The position numbers and the translations under genes are program-made. Positions 8,624-19,136 of a stretch of DNA of 64,000 nucleotides are shown here, piece by piece. A model generated the notes under the pieces. That model did no database searches. It was not told where the DNA came from and saw only the letters and a list, made by a program, of their open reading frames with translations. Location of the stretch: positions 1 through 64,000 of the forward strand of contig JAEESS010000001.1 in assembly GCA_016286445.1 (NCBI GenBank), given 5' to 3'. How positions within the stretch are numbered: the stretch's first letter is position 1; the number at the start of each line of letters is the position of its first letter. The DNA comes from Bacillota bacterium. Lineage in GTDB: Bacteria; Bacillota; Clostridia; Christensenellales; CAG-138.

Positions 8624-9453
8624 TCGTCAGACGAATGCAGCCTGCGGACAGAGAACAGGCGGAACGGCTGTGGATCGACATTTTCGGCGATACGGAATCG
8701 TTTACGCATTGGTTCTTTGCCGAGCGCTTCTCACCGGAGACGTCTTTTGCCGCATTCGACGGCGACCGTCTTGCGGCAATGACGCTCGGACGTGAGACGA
8801 AGATCCTTGTCGAAGGAAAGGAACACAGAGCGCTTCTGATTTCCGGCGTCTCTACACTGTCGGAATATCGCGGAAGAGGTCTGATGCATACGCTTGTCTC
8901 CGCACAGACCGAGGATGCAAAGGACAAAGGCTTTTCCTGCTGTTATCTGCATCCGGTACGGGAATCGCTTTATTCTTCGCTCGGGTTCAAAACCGGAACG
9001 GAAACGCTGACCGTTTGCTCCGATCCGAACAGAAATAACGCCGTTTTTACGATCCGGGAGGGGACAGACGTCGCGTGCATGCGCGCAGTATATAACACTT
9101 TACTTCCGCTTTACAACGGCATGCAGATTCGTGACGAAGCAGAAATTCGCGCGCTTCTGTCCGATTACGGCGCAGATGGCTTCCGCATGCTGACGGCATA
9201 TACCGAAGACCGTCCGATCGGCTATATGATTATTCTCGATGACGGCACCGTTTCGGAGCTGTTTGCGATTTGCGCGAATGCTTATGTCGCGCTGCTCGAC
9301 GAAGCGGCAAAGTACGCCGGGCATGAGATCGAAGCGATTGTTCCGACCGATTGCGGACTCAAGGGCGAGCGGCATTATGGCATACAGTATCTGGTGTTCA
9401 ACGACGCGTTCGATCTGCCGCTAAAAAACGGCTTCTGTCGGCTGACATATTGA
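8620..9453 (+). CDS. GNAT family N-acetyltransferase (Eis-like)
   Basis: 277 residues. The acetyl-CoA signature YRGRGLM lies near residue 88 in an N-terminal GNAT domain, and a second, weaker GNAT-like half follows, as in Eis-type enzymes but without the C-terminal sterol-carrier domain. Acceptor unknown. The GTG start overlaps the rodA stop by 4 bases and has GGGAGGAG upstream. A terminator follows directly, closing the operon. Confidence 0.8.
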   Translation: MIVRRMQPADREQAERLWIDIFGDTESFTHWFFAERFSPETSFAAFDGDRLAAMTLGRETKILVEGKEHRALLISGVSTLSEYRGRGLMHTLVSAQTEDAKDKGFSCCYLHPVRESLYSSLGFKTGTETLTVCSDPNRNNAVFTIREGTDVACMRAVYNTLLPLYNGMQIRDEAEIRALLSDYGADGFRMLTAYTEDRPIGYMIILDDGTVSELFAICANAYVALLDEAAKYAGHEIEAIVPTDCGLKGERHYGIQYLVFNDAFDLPLKNGFCRLTY

Positions 9454-9460
9454 TTTTCTT

Positions 9461-9490
9461 TCCGGGGATCGTCCCCGGATTTTTCTTTTC
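9461..9490 (+). terminator. Intrinsic terminator
   Basis: TCCGGGGA (9461-9468), loop TCG, TCCCCGGA (9472-9479), then TTTTTCTTTT. Confidence 0.9.
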
Positions 9491-9541
9491 GGCATAATCC
9501 TTCGTTTTCGCGCGTACAGTTCGATAGCGGAGGATAAGAGC

Positions 9542-10360
9542 ATGAAAGTCATCGTTATCAGTAAACGAATGTGGATCGGGATCCTTTTGGGACTGCTGGT
9601 CCTTGGGATCGGACTTGTGATCTATATGTCCATGCAGGAGAGGGAGACGGAATCGACGGCGCCCACGATGGCGGCGATCGATTCCTATGAATTAAACGCC
9701 ATTCCCGTTATGTCGCGCATGGTCCCCGTGTATCGGGTTTCACGGGAAGACAATGTGATTGCGCTGACGATCGACGCGGCGTGGAGCGCGGACAAAACGC
9801 CGTTCATTCTCGATACGCTCGATCAATACGGGATCAAGGCGACGTTCTTCCTGTGCGGCGTGTGGGTCAAGGCATACCCGGAGATGGTAAAGGAGATCGC
9901 TGCCCGCGGACATGAGATCGGCAACCACTCCATGTCGCATCCGCATATGAACCGCATTTCGACGGAAGAAATCAAGAAGGAGCTGACAACGCTCGACGAT
10001 GAAATCGAGCGGCTTACGGGCAAGCGCACAAAACTGTTCCGTGCGCCGTTCGGCGAGTACAACGATACGGTCGTTTCGACCGTGCGCGACATGGGCTGCG
10101 AGGTCGTACAGTGGAACATCGATACAGTGGACTGGAAGGAAGGTCGTACCGCCGAAACAATCCTGAACGCCGTGCTGCCGAAGCTTGCGCCGGGCAGTAT
10201 CATCCTGTCGCACAACAACGGATTTGCGATCGAGACCTATCTCCCGAAGCTGATCGAACACGCGCAGAAGGAAGGCTATCGTTTCGTCACGATCTCCGAG
10301 CTGCTTCCGGAGGGGGATCGCACGGTCGACAACAACGGACTTTGCAAGCCGGCGGGTTGA
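9542..10360 (+). CDS. Membrane-anchored polysaccharide deacetylase (NodB domain)
   Basis: 272 residues. An N-terminal membrane helix (about 11-30) anchors an extracytoplasmic NodB domain. The first motif reads TIDAAW (76-81): Asp78 matches the catalytic base, while the second aspartate of the usual TFDD is Ala79. The histidine metal ligands are H129 and H133 in GNHSMSHPH, followed by RAPFGEYN and a late SHNNG motif. Related clostridial proteins are linked to spore cortex or cell-wall glycan deacetylation (PdaB type), which suits a spore former. Clear GGAGG upstream. Confidence 0.88.
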   Translation: MKVIVISKRMWIGILLGLLVLGIGLVIYMSMQERETESTAPTMAAIDSYELNAIPVMSRMVPVYRVSREDNVIALTIDAAWSADKTPFILDTLDQYGIKATFFLCGVWVKAYPEMVKEIAARGHEIGNHSMSHPHMNRISTEEIKKELTTLDDEIERLTGKRTKLFRAPFGEYNDTVVSTVRDMGCEVVQWNIDTVDWKEGRTAETILNAVLPKLAPGSIILSHNNGFAIETYLPKLIEHAQKEGYRFVTISELLPEGDRTVDNNGLCKPAG

Positions 10361-10385
10361 AAACCTCCTAAAACCCGATTATACT
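10357..10385 (+). promoter_or_regulatory. Sigma-A promoter of the first sigma/membrane-protein module
   Basis: TTGAAA (10357-10362, overlapping the deacetylase stop), 17 bases, TATACT (10380-10385) followed by GAAAG. The same layout recurs at 12708-12736. Confidence 0.65.
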
Positions 10386-10390
10386 GAAAG

Positions 10391-10414
10391 GCACGGCAAA
10401 AACCGTGTTCTTTT
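10391..10414 (+). terminator. Leader hairpin with T-run, terminator or attenuator
   Basis: CACGG (10392-10396), loop CAAAAA, CCGTG (10403-10407), then TTCTTTT. It lies where the transcript from the promoter at 10357 would begin, so it either ends the deacetylase message or attenuates the sigma gene. Confidence 0.55.
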
Positions 10415-10513
10415 GCTGTACATGCAACCTTTTGCTTCGTTCGTGCATCTATAGGGTGTACGATCGGACAAAAATGTTCGCCGCCGGCAGACGGACACAT
10501 AAGGAGACAAAAC

Positions 10514-11005
10514 ATGCATTCCATGAAAGACAAGCGATGGTTCACACAGCAGGTGCGGCCGATGCTCGACACGCTGTACCGAGTCGCATTTACGATTCTG
10601 GAAAACGATGCAGACGCACAGGACGCCGCGCAGAACGCGGCAGAGCAGGCGTATGTATCGCTCGAAAGGCTCAAAGACCGCTCGAAATTCCGCCCTTGGC
10701 TGATGCGCATCCTCAAAAATGAGTGCTACATCATTTTGCGCAGCAAAAAGCGCGTGATCCCGTTCGACGATCTGCCCGAGGAGGGCAGAGAACCGTTCGA
10801 TGCGCTTGATCTCAAAACCGCGTTTTCAAGGCTTTCGCCCGAAAGCCGCCTTTGCATCACGCTGTACTATTACGAGGGGTACAGCATTTCCGAAATCGCC
10901 GCATTTCTGAACGAACCGGAGGGTACGGTCAAAAGCCGTCTTTCCCGCGCCAGAAAATCGATGCGGCAGGACTTGACCGATCAGGAGGTTTCCCATGCAG
11001 AATAA
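10514..11005 (+). CDS. ECF-type RNA polymerase sigma factor (module 1)
   Basis: 163 residues with only sigma regions 2 and 4. Region 2 contains DADAQDAAQNA and the FRPWLMRILKNEC core-binding helix; region 4 has LYYYEGYSISEIAAFL and the recognition helix EGTVKSRLSRAR. It should direct RNA polymerase to a small regulon in response to an envelope signal. AAGGAG at 10501-10506 supports the start. The last 11 bases overlap the next gene, a membrane protein that probably senses the signal and controls this factor. Confidence 0.9.
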   Translation: MHSMKDKRWFTQQVRPMLDTLYRVAFTILENDADAQDAAQNAAEQAYVSLERLKDRSKFRPWLMRILKNECYIILRSKKRVIPFDDLPEEGREPFDALDLKTAFSRLSPESRLCITLYYYEGYSISEIAAFLNEPEGTVKSRLSRARKSMRQDLTDQEVSHAE

Positions 11006-12695
11006 ACAGAAAAACAATACCTTTGCATCCGTATTGCCGCCGGTGCCGGAAAGTTACCGTGCACGGATGGAGGACGCGCTTGCCGCGCTTCCCGTGGACA
11101 GTGCACGCCCGGTTACAACCCGCGGCTTCACCAAAAAACAGATCATTATTCTTGTCGCAGCGCTGATTACGCTTTTGACGCTCGGCACGGCAGCCGCAGT
11201 CACGATTTCCAGAATGCAGGAGGTCCGTGACAGAGGACTGGATCAGATCGAAAACTATACCGGTATGATATACGGAACGGTAGAACCTGAAGCAACGATG
11301 CCCGTCGATCCGACCGATTTGGACGCATATGTTCCAGTCGCCTACGGTATCGGAATGAACGACAAGGACGGCAACTGGCAGCCGGAAGCTGTTGAGGAAC
11401 TCGGTGTATCCGTAAAAGCAGGGCAGTTCAGAGTCACCTTGGAAAACTTGCAGTATAACAATGTCGGGGAAAAGAGCGCGCTGATCGCCGGCATCCGCAT
11501 TGAATCGCAAGAGGATATCCGTTACAGCTGCTCACAATTCGTATTGACAGTCAACGATGGGGAACCGATCGTCGACACAGGCGATCTCGATTACTGGCAG
11601 CAGGCGTTTGAGTTGGAAAAGAAGAACGGAGGCTACGGAGATTTTCAGGATGTATTTTTCAGAATGTCCGAGAATCCGCTGCGTTCCGACACAACGCTGC
11701 AAATCAGCGCAGAAATCAACGGCGAACCGTTTACATTGACCTATACGCTGACTGCGGAACGGTTTGAAGAATTGCGAGGAGAGACCGTACAGATGCTGGA
11801 TAACTATGCCGCGCTTCTGAACGACGTGCCGACGGAAGCGATTCCGGTCGGCGCGGAATGCAACGGTTATCGCGTAACGGAGATCGCGCTTCGGGGACAC
11901 TGGCTCTATTTCACAGTGGAAAATATTCCGTCGTATTGGGAACAGCATGATTCCAGAGAACAAGCACCGTACGGCAAATACGATATCGACGGCTTCATGA
12001 GCGTGATCGACGGCATGCCATGCAGATTTGAATTTATCAGTGCAAAGAACGGAGAAGGAGCGCATGAAAAAACGCAGCTGATGAGAAGCTATCTGCCGTA
12101 CGGGGATGCACTGCCGAAGGAATCGCTCGTCACACTGTCCGGCGCGCCGTTCCGTATCGAATGGGCGACCGGCAAGGTCACGCTCCCGAAGGATGAGACG
12201 GAATGGCTTGCATGGCGGCAGGAGAGTGAAGCGCTGTCCGCGCAGAACGGCGATTACGACGCCTGTTTTATCGGCAAGCCCGAGGTGAAAGCAGAAACAT
12301 TTACCGTCAGCGAACTCGTCTATATAAATCACGATTACGCGCTGACCGGCATGATCGGCGTCATTCTGGAAACGGACGAGCCCGTCGACAAGCCGTTCGA
12401 CGGAAAGGACCGTCAGCCGGTCGTGACGATCGCAGGCGCTGTGTGTGAGAGCGAGACCTTAGATTATGAAGAACTTGATCGGTTTTCCGGCGGTACCGAA
12501 AACGACGGCAGACGCGTCGGCTTCATGCTCTACGGACCGGCATATCGAACGCTGCCGGAAACGTTCGACGTTACCGTTACATGGAACGGCAGCACGACGA
12601 CATTCACAATGCATAAGTCCGATTTTGCACGCATGTATGAAGAAGGAAGCGCGGTCACGTTCGGGAATGTCTATTACAGAATCTTTGATTTGTAA
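10995..12695 (+). CDS. Single-pass membrane protein paired with a sigma factor, possible anti-sigma factor (module 1)
   Basis: 566 residues: about 48 cytoplasmic residues, one membrane helix (49-70), then TISRMQEVRDRG and a roughly 490-residue external part with no recognised domain. Overlap with the sigma gene, a short cytoplasmic tail and a single helix are the architecture of membrane anti-sigma factors (DUF4179-like group), but no zinc-binding anti-sigma motif is visible, so the role is inferred. It is clearly paralogous to 13475-15163, sharing for example PKDETEWLAWRQE and VTVTWNGST near the C terminus. Confidence 0.8.
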   Translation: MQNKQKNNTFASVLPPVPESYRARMEDALAALPVDSARPVTTRGFTKKQIIILVAALITLLTLGTAAAVTISRMQEVRDRGLDQIENYTGMIYGTVEPEATMPVDPTDLDAYVPVAYGIGMNDKDGNWQPEAVEELGVSVKAGQFRVTLENLQYNNVGEKSALIAGIRIESQEDIRYSCSQFVLTVNDGEPIVDTGDLDYWQQAFELEKKNGGYGDFQDVFFRMSENPLRSDTTLQISAEINGEPFTLTYTLTAERFEELRGETVQMLDNYAALLNDVPTEAIPVGAECNGYRVTEIALRGHWLYFTVENIPSYWEQHDSREQAPYGKYDIDGFMSVIDGMPCRFEFISAKNGEGAHEKTQLMRSYLPYGDALPKESLVTLSGAPFRIEWATGKVTLPKDETEWLAWRQESEALSAQNGDYDACFIGKPEVKAETFTVSELVYINHDYALTGMIGVILETDEPVDKPFDGKDRQPVVTIAGAVCESETLDYEELDRFSGGTENDGRRVGFMLYGPAYRTLPETFDVTVTWNGSTTTFTMHKSDFARMYEEGSAVTFGNVYYRIFDL

Positions 12696-12707
12696 TCAGT
12701 CAGTCGG

Positions 12708-12736
12708 TTGAAAAAACGCCTGCACAACGCTATACT
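12708..12736 (+). promoter_or_regulatory. Sigma-A promoter of the second sigma/membrane-protein module
   Basis: TTGAAA (12708-12713), 17 bases, TATACT (12731-12736) followed by GAAAG, as at 10357-10385. Confidence 0.65.
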
Positions 12737-12766
12737 GAAAGAACACGGTGAAAATCGTGTTCTTTT
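12737..12766 (+). terminator. Leader hairpin with T-run, terminator or attenuator
   Basis: A 10-base stem, AAAGAACACG with CGTGTTCTTT, around an 8-base loop, ending in a T-run. It begins at or just before the predicted transcription start of the promoter at 12708. Confidence 0.65.
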
Positions 12767-12786
12767 TTGCAACCGATCGCACAGTC

Positions 12787-12836
12787 AACCTCCCTCTGAT
12801 GAGGGAGGTGTCAGCCGAAGGCTGACGGAGGGAGAG
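12787..12836. repeat. Short palindromic dispersed repeat
   Basis: CCTCCCTC-TGAT-GAGGGAGG is followed by GTCAGC-CGAAG-GCTGAC and then GGAGGGAGAG, two adjacent hairpins. From memory this composite is a common intergenic repeat in gut Clostridia; copy number in this genome cannot be judged here. Confidence 0.6.
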
Positions 12837-12927
12837 AACCGGTTATTCCGGAATCTTCCTATGGAAGCGTATTTTATATCGAATTGATGCAACCAAATCC
12901 TTTCCGGTTTGCTCTACGAGGGTGTAA

Positions 12928-13482
12928 GTGCTTACAGAAAGTGAAACGACTATGAAAGACAGTTATTTTGAACAGGTGTATGAAAAAACGCACCGATCGC
13001 TGATCCGATATGCGATCGTACATCTGGACGACCCGACGGACGCCGAGGACGCGCTGCAGAACGTATACGTCGATTTTTACCGGCGTATTCAGCAGTACGG
13101 ACACTTCGATATCCTGTCGCCGGAAGCATTTTTGATCAAGATGCTGAAGCGCGAGATCATACAGAATTATAAGGAACGCGAGCGGCGACGTCTGCGCTTC
13201 GTGGAAGAGATCAAAGAGGATCGCATTCCGGAGGAGCCGTTTGAAGACGTCGTGATGGATCGCGCGCTTGCGGAGGAGATTTTCAGGAACGCCAAAGCCT
13301 TACCAAAAGAAATGTACCGTACGTTCGTACTGTATTATGGCTACGAAATGTCGGTATCGGAGATCGCAAGTCAGCTGGACGTCAGCAAGGAAGCGGTCAA
13401 AAGCCGCCTGCTCCGCGCACGGAATATCCTGAAACAGCGGATGGGAGAGACCTGTTCAAACGGAGGGATCACACATGAATGA
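12928..13482 (+). CDS. ECF-type RNA polymerase sigma factor (module 2)
   Basis: 184 residues with regions 2 and 4 only. Region 2 has DDPTDAEDALQNVYVDFYRR and the helix FLIKMLKREIIQNY; region 4 has LYYGYEMSVSEIASQL and EAVKSRLLRARNIL. It is only distantly similar to the module 1 factor, although their membrane partners are close paralogues. GTG 12928 is preceded by GAGGG (12918-12922) with 5-base spacing; ATG 12952 would drop eight residues and has a poorer site. The end overlaps the partner gene by 8 bases. Confidence 0.88.
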   Translation: MLTESETTMKDSYFEQVYEKTHRSLIRYAIVHLDDPTDAEDALQNVYVDFYRRIQQYGHFDILSPEAFLIKMLKREIIQNYKERERRRLRFVEEIKEDRIPEEPFEDVVMDRALAEEIFRNAKALPKEMYRTFVLYYGYEMSVSEIASQLDVSKEAVKSRLLRARNILKQRMGETCSNGGITHE

Positions 13483-15163
13483 CAGAAAATACTATCGCGC
13501 CGCATTGGAATATGCGTTTCTGGACGGCGCTGCTTTGGAAGAACGGATCAACGAACGCATCGCGACCCTTCCGAAACGCAGGGAAGTACGCGTCCGCATG
13601 CCGAAACGCCTGATCCTCGCGCTCGTCGCCGCAGCCGTGCTGCTGATCGCCGGCACCGCGCTTGCGGTCACGATCTCAAGAATGCAGGAGGTCAGAGACG
13701 TCGGGATCGAAAAGCTCGGCGAGATGGCGGATTATGTAAACGATGCAGAACATCCGGATGCCGCCGCGCCGGACAACACTCTCACGAGCAGCGGAAGCGT
13801 CCCGATCGCAGTCGGTACGCGCGACGAAAACGGCAATTGGCAGCCTCAGGCGCTTTCGGAGCTGAATGAAGCCGTACAAGTCGGATCGTTTACAGTCCGG
13901 CTGGACAGCATCAATTACTATACAAACAATGACGATCGGTTCATCATCGAATGCTTTCTGGAATCCGAATCGTCCGCATCGTATCGATTCGCGCCGTTCT
14001 CATTTTCGATCAACGGATCTGAAACGGTCACGAATCGGGAAAGCGTTTCCAATGCAGAGACGCAGCCCGCTTTACCTGTGATCGAAGCAGGGCAAAGCAT
14101 TCCGATCAGTCTGACTTTCCAAATGGAACAGAAGAATCCGTTCCGCCCGGGAACGACCTTCATGCTTTCTTCCGAACTGAACGGGCAGCCCTTTACGCTG
14201 ACCTATGAGCTGACAAAGGAACGTTTTGAGCAGCTTCGGCAAAACATGCTGACGGATCTCGACAACTATGCTACGCAGCTCAGAAATGTTCCGGAAGAAT
14301 CGATCCCACTCGGCATCGAATGTAACGGCAGACGGATTATAGATATTGCGGTAAAGGATCATTGGATGTACTTTACCAGCGAACCGATCAAGGAATACTG
14401 GGAAGGTCGCGAGGGCGGGAGTGATCCGTTGCCTTACGGATCATTCGATCAAGGAGGGTTATGGCCGGTGATCGACAGCATGTACTGCCCGGATGAGTTT
14501 ATCAGCAGCAAGCGTACCGGGGAAGGCATACGCGACTATATCGAGCTCTCACGCATCTATTTGCCGTACGGGGAGGAGCTGCCCGAACAATCGCTTGTAT
14601 CGATCTGGGGTGCGAATTTCCGGATCGAATGGGCGACAGCGACGGTCACAATGCCGAAGGATGAAACGGAGTGGCTTGCATGGCGGCAGGAATGTGAGGC
14701 GATTGCGGGCTACTATGACGACGATAAAGCGAACTTCATCGCAAAGCCGGATGCGAAGGCGGAAACCTTTACGGTCACCGATCTTGTCTACATGAACCGC
14801 ACAGGGCTCAAAGGCACGATCGGTCTGGTGCTGGAAACCGAAACAGCGGTTAAAAAACCGTTCAAAGGACAAGACCGCCAGCCGGTTGTAACGATCAACG
14901 GAACCGTACTTGATGGGATGATGTCCGAATACGGCACGGTCGACAGCTATATCGGAGGTACAGAAAGCGGCGGCAAACGCGTCGGATTCGTGCTATACGG
15001 ACCGGCATACCGCATCTTGCCCGAAGTGTTCGATGTGACTGTTACATGGAACGGCAGTACCGTGACGTATACCATGCACAAGTACGATCTGATCCGCTGC
15101 TATGAGGGCGAAGAAGCATCACAGCAGTTCTATGAGGATTATTTTACGGTGTTCGGCTTATAA
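13475..15163 (+). CDS. Single-pass membrane protein paired with a sigma factor, possible anti-sigma factor (module 2)
   Basis: 562 residues with the same plan as the module 1 protein: about 44 basic cytoplasmic residues, a membrane helix (45-66), TISRMQEVRDVG, and a large external part. Shared blocks run along the whole length, including FTLTYELTKERFEQLR, FRIEWATATVTMPKDETE and VTVTWNGSTVTYTMHK. The cytoplasmic tails differ, as expected if each binds its own sigma factor. What the external part senses is unknown. A bidirectional terminator follows. Confidence 0.8.
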   Translation: MNDRKYYRAALEYAFLDGAALEERINERIATLPKRREVRVRMPKRLILALVAAAVLLIAGTALAVTISRMQEVRDVGIEKLGEMADYVNDAEHPDAAAPDNTLTSSGSVPIAVGTRDENGNWQPQALSELNEAVQVGSFTVRLDSINYYTNNDDRFIIECFLESESSASYRFAPFSFSINGSETVTNRESVSNAETQPALPVIEAGQSIPISLTFQMEQKNPFRPGTTFMLSSELNGQPFTLTYELTKERFEQLRQNMLTDLDNYATQLRNVPEESIPLGIECNGRRIIDIAVKDHWMYFTSEPIKEYWEGREGGSDPLPYGSFDQGGLWPVIDSMYCPDEFISSKRTGEGIRDYIELSRIYLPYGEELPEQSLVSIWGANFRIEWATATVTMPKDETEWLAWRQECEAIAGYYDDDKANFIAKPDAKAETFTVTDLVYMNRTGLKGTIGLVLETETAVKKPFKGQDRQPVVTINGTVLDGMMSEYGTVDSYIGGTESGGKRVGFVLYGPAYRILPEVFDVTVTWNGSTVTYTMHKYDLIRCYEGEEASQQFYEDYFTVFGL

Positions 15164-15175
15164 TCGGAACAGACA

Positions 15176-15203
15176 GAAAAAGCAGCCGTTCGGCTGCTTT
15201 TTC
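15176..15203. terminator. Bidirectional terminator between convergent genes
   Basis: AAAAAGCAGCCG and CGGCTGCTTTTT pair around a TT loop; T-runs on both strands. Confidence 0.9.
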
Positions 15204-16583
15204 TTATGACTCAAATCCGTGGATCCAGTTGGATTTTTTGTAGTAGATGAAATAAATGACCGAACTTAAGAACCATGTCAGCGGGTATGCCGCAAACAGG
15301 AGAATGATCTCGTGCAGGATCGACATCGCGACGGTTATATAGATGATGCGTAGGACGCACCAGATCGCGAGCATGATGATCATGGGAACGATCGCCTTAC
15401 CCGCGCCGCGGCAGATGCCGGCGACGGCATGTGAGAACGCCAGAAGGAAGAAGAACAGCGACTCCACGCGGCACTGCCTTGCGCCGATCGCAATGATCTC
15501 GGTGACCGCTTCCGGGTCTGCGTCCTTGATAAAGGTGGAGATAAAGAATCCGCCGAAGAAGAACAGGATGATCCCGATAACCTCCGCCATCGCGACCGAG
15601 ATCAGGATCCCGAATCGTGCACCTTGCTTTGCTCGATCGTATTCTCTTGCGCCGAGGTTTTGCCCGATATAGCTTGTCAATGCCATCGACATGCTCATGA
15701 TCGGCAGGAAAACGAAGCCTTCGATCCTGGAATACGCGCCGCAAGCCGCCATGGCAAGCGAGCCGAAGCTGTTGATATTCGTCTGCACGAGCACGTTCGC
15801 AAAGCCGATGACGGAATTTTGCACGCCGGTCGGCAGCCCGTATCGAACGATCTGTTTGAGACTTTGCGGGTCGATCCGCAGCTTTTTCCACTGCAGCTCG
15901 TAAACCGTTCCCTTGCGGGTCAGCTGAATGAGACAGAGAACGGCGCTGACCGTTTGTGAAATGACCGTCGCGATCGCCGCCCACGCAACGCCGAGACGGA
16001 GCACGCCGACGAAGAACCAGTCGAGAATGACGTTCAGCACGGAGGACACGATCAGGTAATACAGCGGACGCTTGCTGTCGCCGACCGCATTCATCACGCC
16101 CTTCATGGAATTGTACATCACGACGGGCACACAGCCGAGGAAATAATAGCGCAGATACTGCACGGAGTTCGGCAGAACGTCGTCCGGAACGCCCATCCAG
16201 TGCAGGATATGCGGCGTCATGGTCACGCCGAATACGGAAAGCACAACGCCGCAGAGCAGCGAGAACACGGTGTTAGTATGCACCGCCTTGGATACGCGCT
16301 CAAGGTCGCCCGCGCCGAAGTATCGCGAGATCACAACGCCGGCGCCCATCGAAGCGCCGACAAAGAAGCTGATCAGAAGATAGATCAGACTGCCGGAGGA
16401 ATTGACGGCGGCAAGCGCTTCTTTGCCGAGATAGTTGCCGACAATGAAGGAGTCCGCAGTGTTGTAGAGCTGCTGAAACAGCTGACTCAAAAAGATCGGC
16501 ATCGCAAAGGAGACGAGCACTTTGGAGGGCTTGCCTTCGGTCAAAAGCTTTGCGGTTTGATTGCGATTCTGAAACAGCTTCAT
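15204..16583 (-). CDS. MATE family multidrug/toxin exporter
   Basis: 459 residues with about 12 membrane helices in two similar halves, the usual MATE length. The N-terminal block FAMPIFLSQLFQQLYNTADS and the VNSSG and GAGVVISRYFGAG segments are typical of the NorM/DinF branch. It should export cationic compounds with a sodium or proton gradient; substrate unknown. AAAGGA precedes the ATG. It lies 60 bases downstream of two tRNA-Ser genes and is separated from them by a terminator. Confidence 0.92.
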   Translation of the reverse strand: MKLFQNRNQTAKLLTEGKPSKVLVSFAMPIFLSQLFQQLYNTADSFIVGNYLGKEALAAVNSSGSLIYLLISFFVGASMGAGVVISRYFGAGDLERVSKAVHTNTVFSLLCGVVLSVFGVTMTPHILHWMGVPDDVLPNSVQYLRYYFLGCVPVVMYNSMKGVMNAVGDSKRPLYYLIVSSVLNVILDWFFVGVLRLGVAWAAIATVISQTVSAVLCLIQLTRKGTVYELQWKKLRIDPQSLKQIVRYGLPTGVQNSVIGFANVLVQTNINSFGSLAMAACGAYSRIEGFVFLPIMSMSMALTSYIGQNLGAREYDRAKQGARFGILISVAMAEVIGIILFFFGGFFISTFIKDADPEAVTEIIAIGARQCRVESLFFFLLAFSHAVAGICRGAGKAIVPMIIMLAIWCVLRIIYITVAMSILHEIILLFAAYPLTWFLSSVIYFIYYKKSNWIHGFES

Positions 16584-16600
16584 ACAACGGATCCTTTTTG

Positions 16601-16640
16601 CAAATAAAAGCGCCGCCGCGAACGGTTTATGTTCGCGGCG
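16601..16640 (-). terminator. Intrinsic terminator after the tRNA-Ser pair
   Basis: A 10-base GC-rich stem (16614-16623 with 16631-16640), followed on the minus strand by GCGCTTTTATTT. Confidence 0.75.
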
Positions 16641-16643
16641 ACG

Positions 16644-16736
16644 TGGCGCGGAAAGTGGGATTTGAACCCACGCACGGCTTCAAACCGTCTACTCCCTTAG
16701 CAGGGGAGCCCCTTATAGCCACTTGGGTATTTCCGC
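16644..16736 (-). tRNA. tRNA-Ser(GCU)
   Basis: Acceptor GCGGAAA pairs with TTTCCGC, discriminator G and encoded CCA. Long variable arm of a class II tRNA, T-loop TTCAAAT, anticodon loop CTGCTAA giving GCU for AGC/AGU codons. Confidence 0.95.
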
Positions 16737-16753
16737 GTGCTATATCGAGAAAA

Positions 16754-16841
16754 TGGCGGAGATGGTAGGATTTGAACCCACGGATGCTTTCACATCAACG
16801 GTTTTCAAGACCGCCTCCTTAAGCCACTCGGACACATCTCC
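16754..16841 (-). tRNA. tRNA-Ser(UGA)
   Basis: Acceptor GGAGATG pairs with CATCTCC, discriminator G, encoded CCA, long variable arm, anticodon loop CTTGAAA giving UGA. It lies 17 bases upstream of tRNA-Ser(GCU) in the same unit. Confidence 0.95.
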
Positions 16842-16854
16842 TCGCGCATTGCGC

Positions 16855-16883
16855 ATTATAACAAATCAAAATCGGAATGTCAA
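16855..16883 (-). promoter_or_regulatory. Consensus sigma-A promoter of the tRNA-Ser pair
   Basis: Minus strand TTGACA (16883-16878), 17 bases, TATAAT (16860-16855): both hexamers perfect. Confidence 0.9.
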
Positions 16884-16924
16884 TGCCTTTTTCGGCACTT
16901 CCGCACGTTCTTCGGAGAATGTCC

Positions 16925-16953
16925 TTGATTTCCGCAGACTTGCTATGTATAAT
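16925..16953 (+). promoter_or_regulatory. Sigma-A promoter of queA
   Basis: TTGATT (16925-16930), 17 bases, TATAAT (16948-16953). It heads the queA-tgt-tsaE-tsaB-rimI run. Confidence 0.8.
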
Positions 16954-16983
16954 ATGATTGATTTTGTATGTAGAGGCAAACGA

Positions 16984-19135
<2,152 letters not shown>

Positions 19136-19136
<1 letters not shown>

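Noticed and set aside
16723..16983. Upstream extension of the queA reading frame starting at 16723
   Set aside because: It runs through tRNA-Ser(UGA) and a promoter on the opposite strand; the promoter at 16925 and the SD before TTG 16984 define the start.
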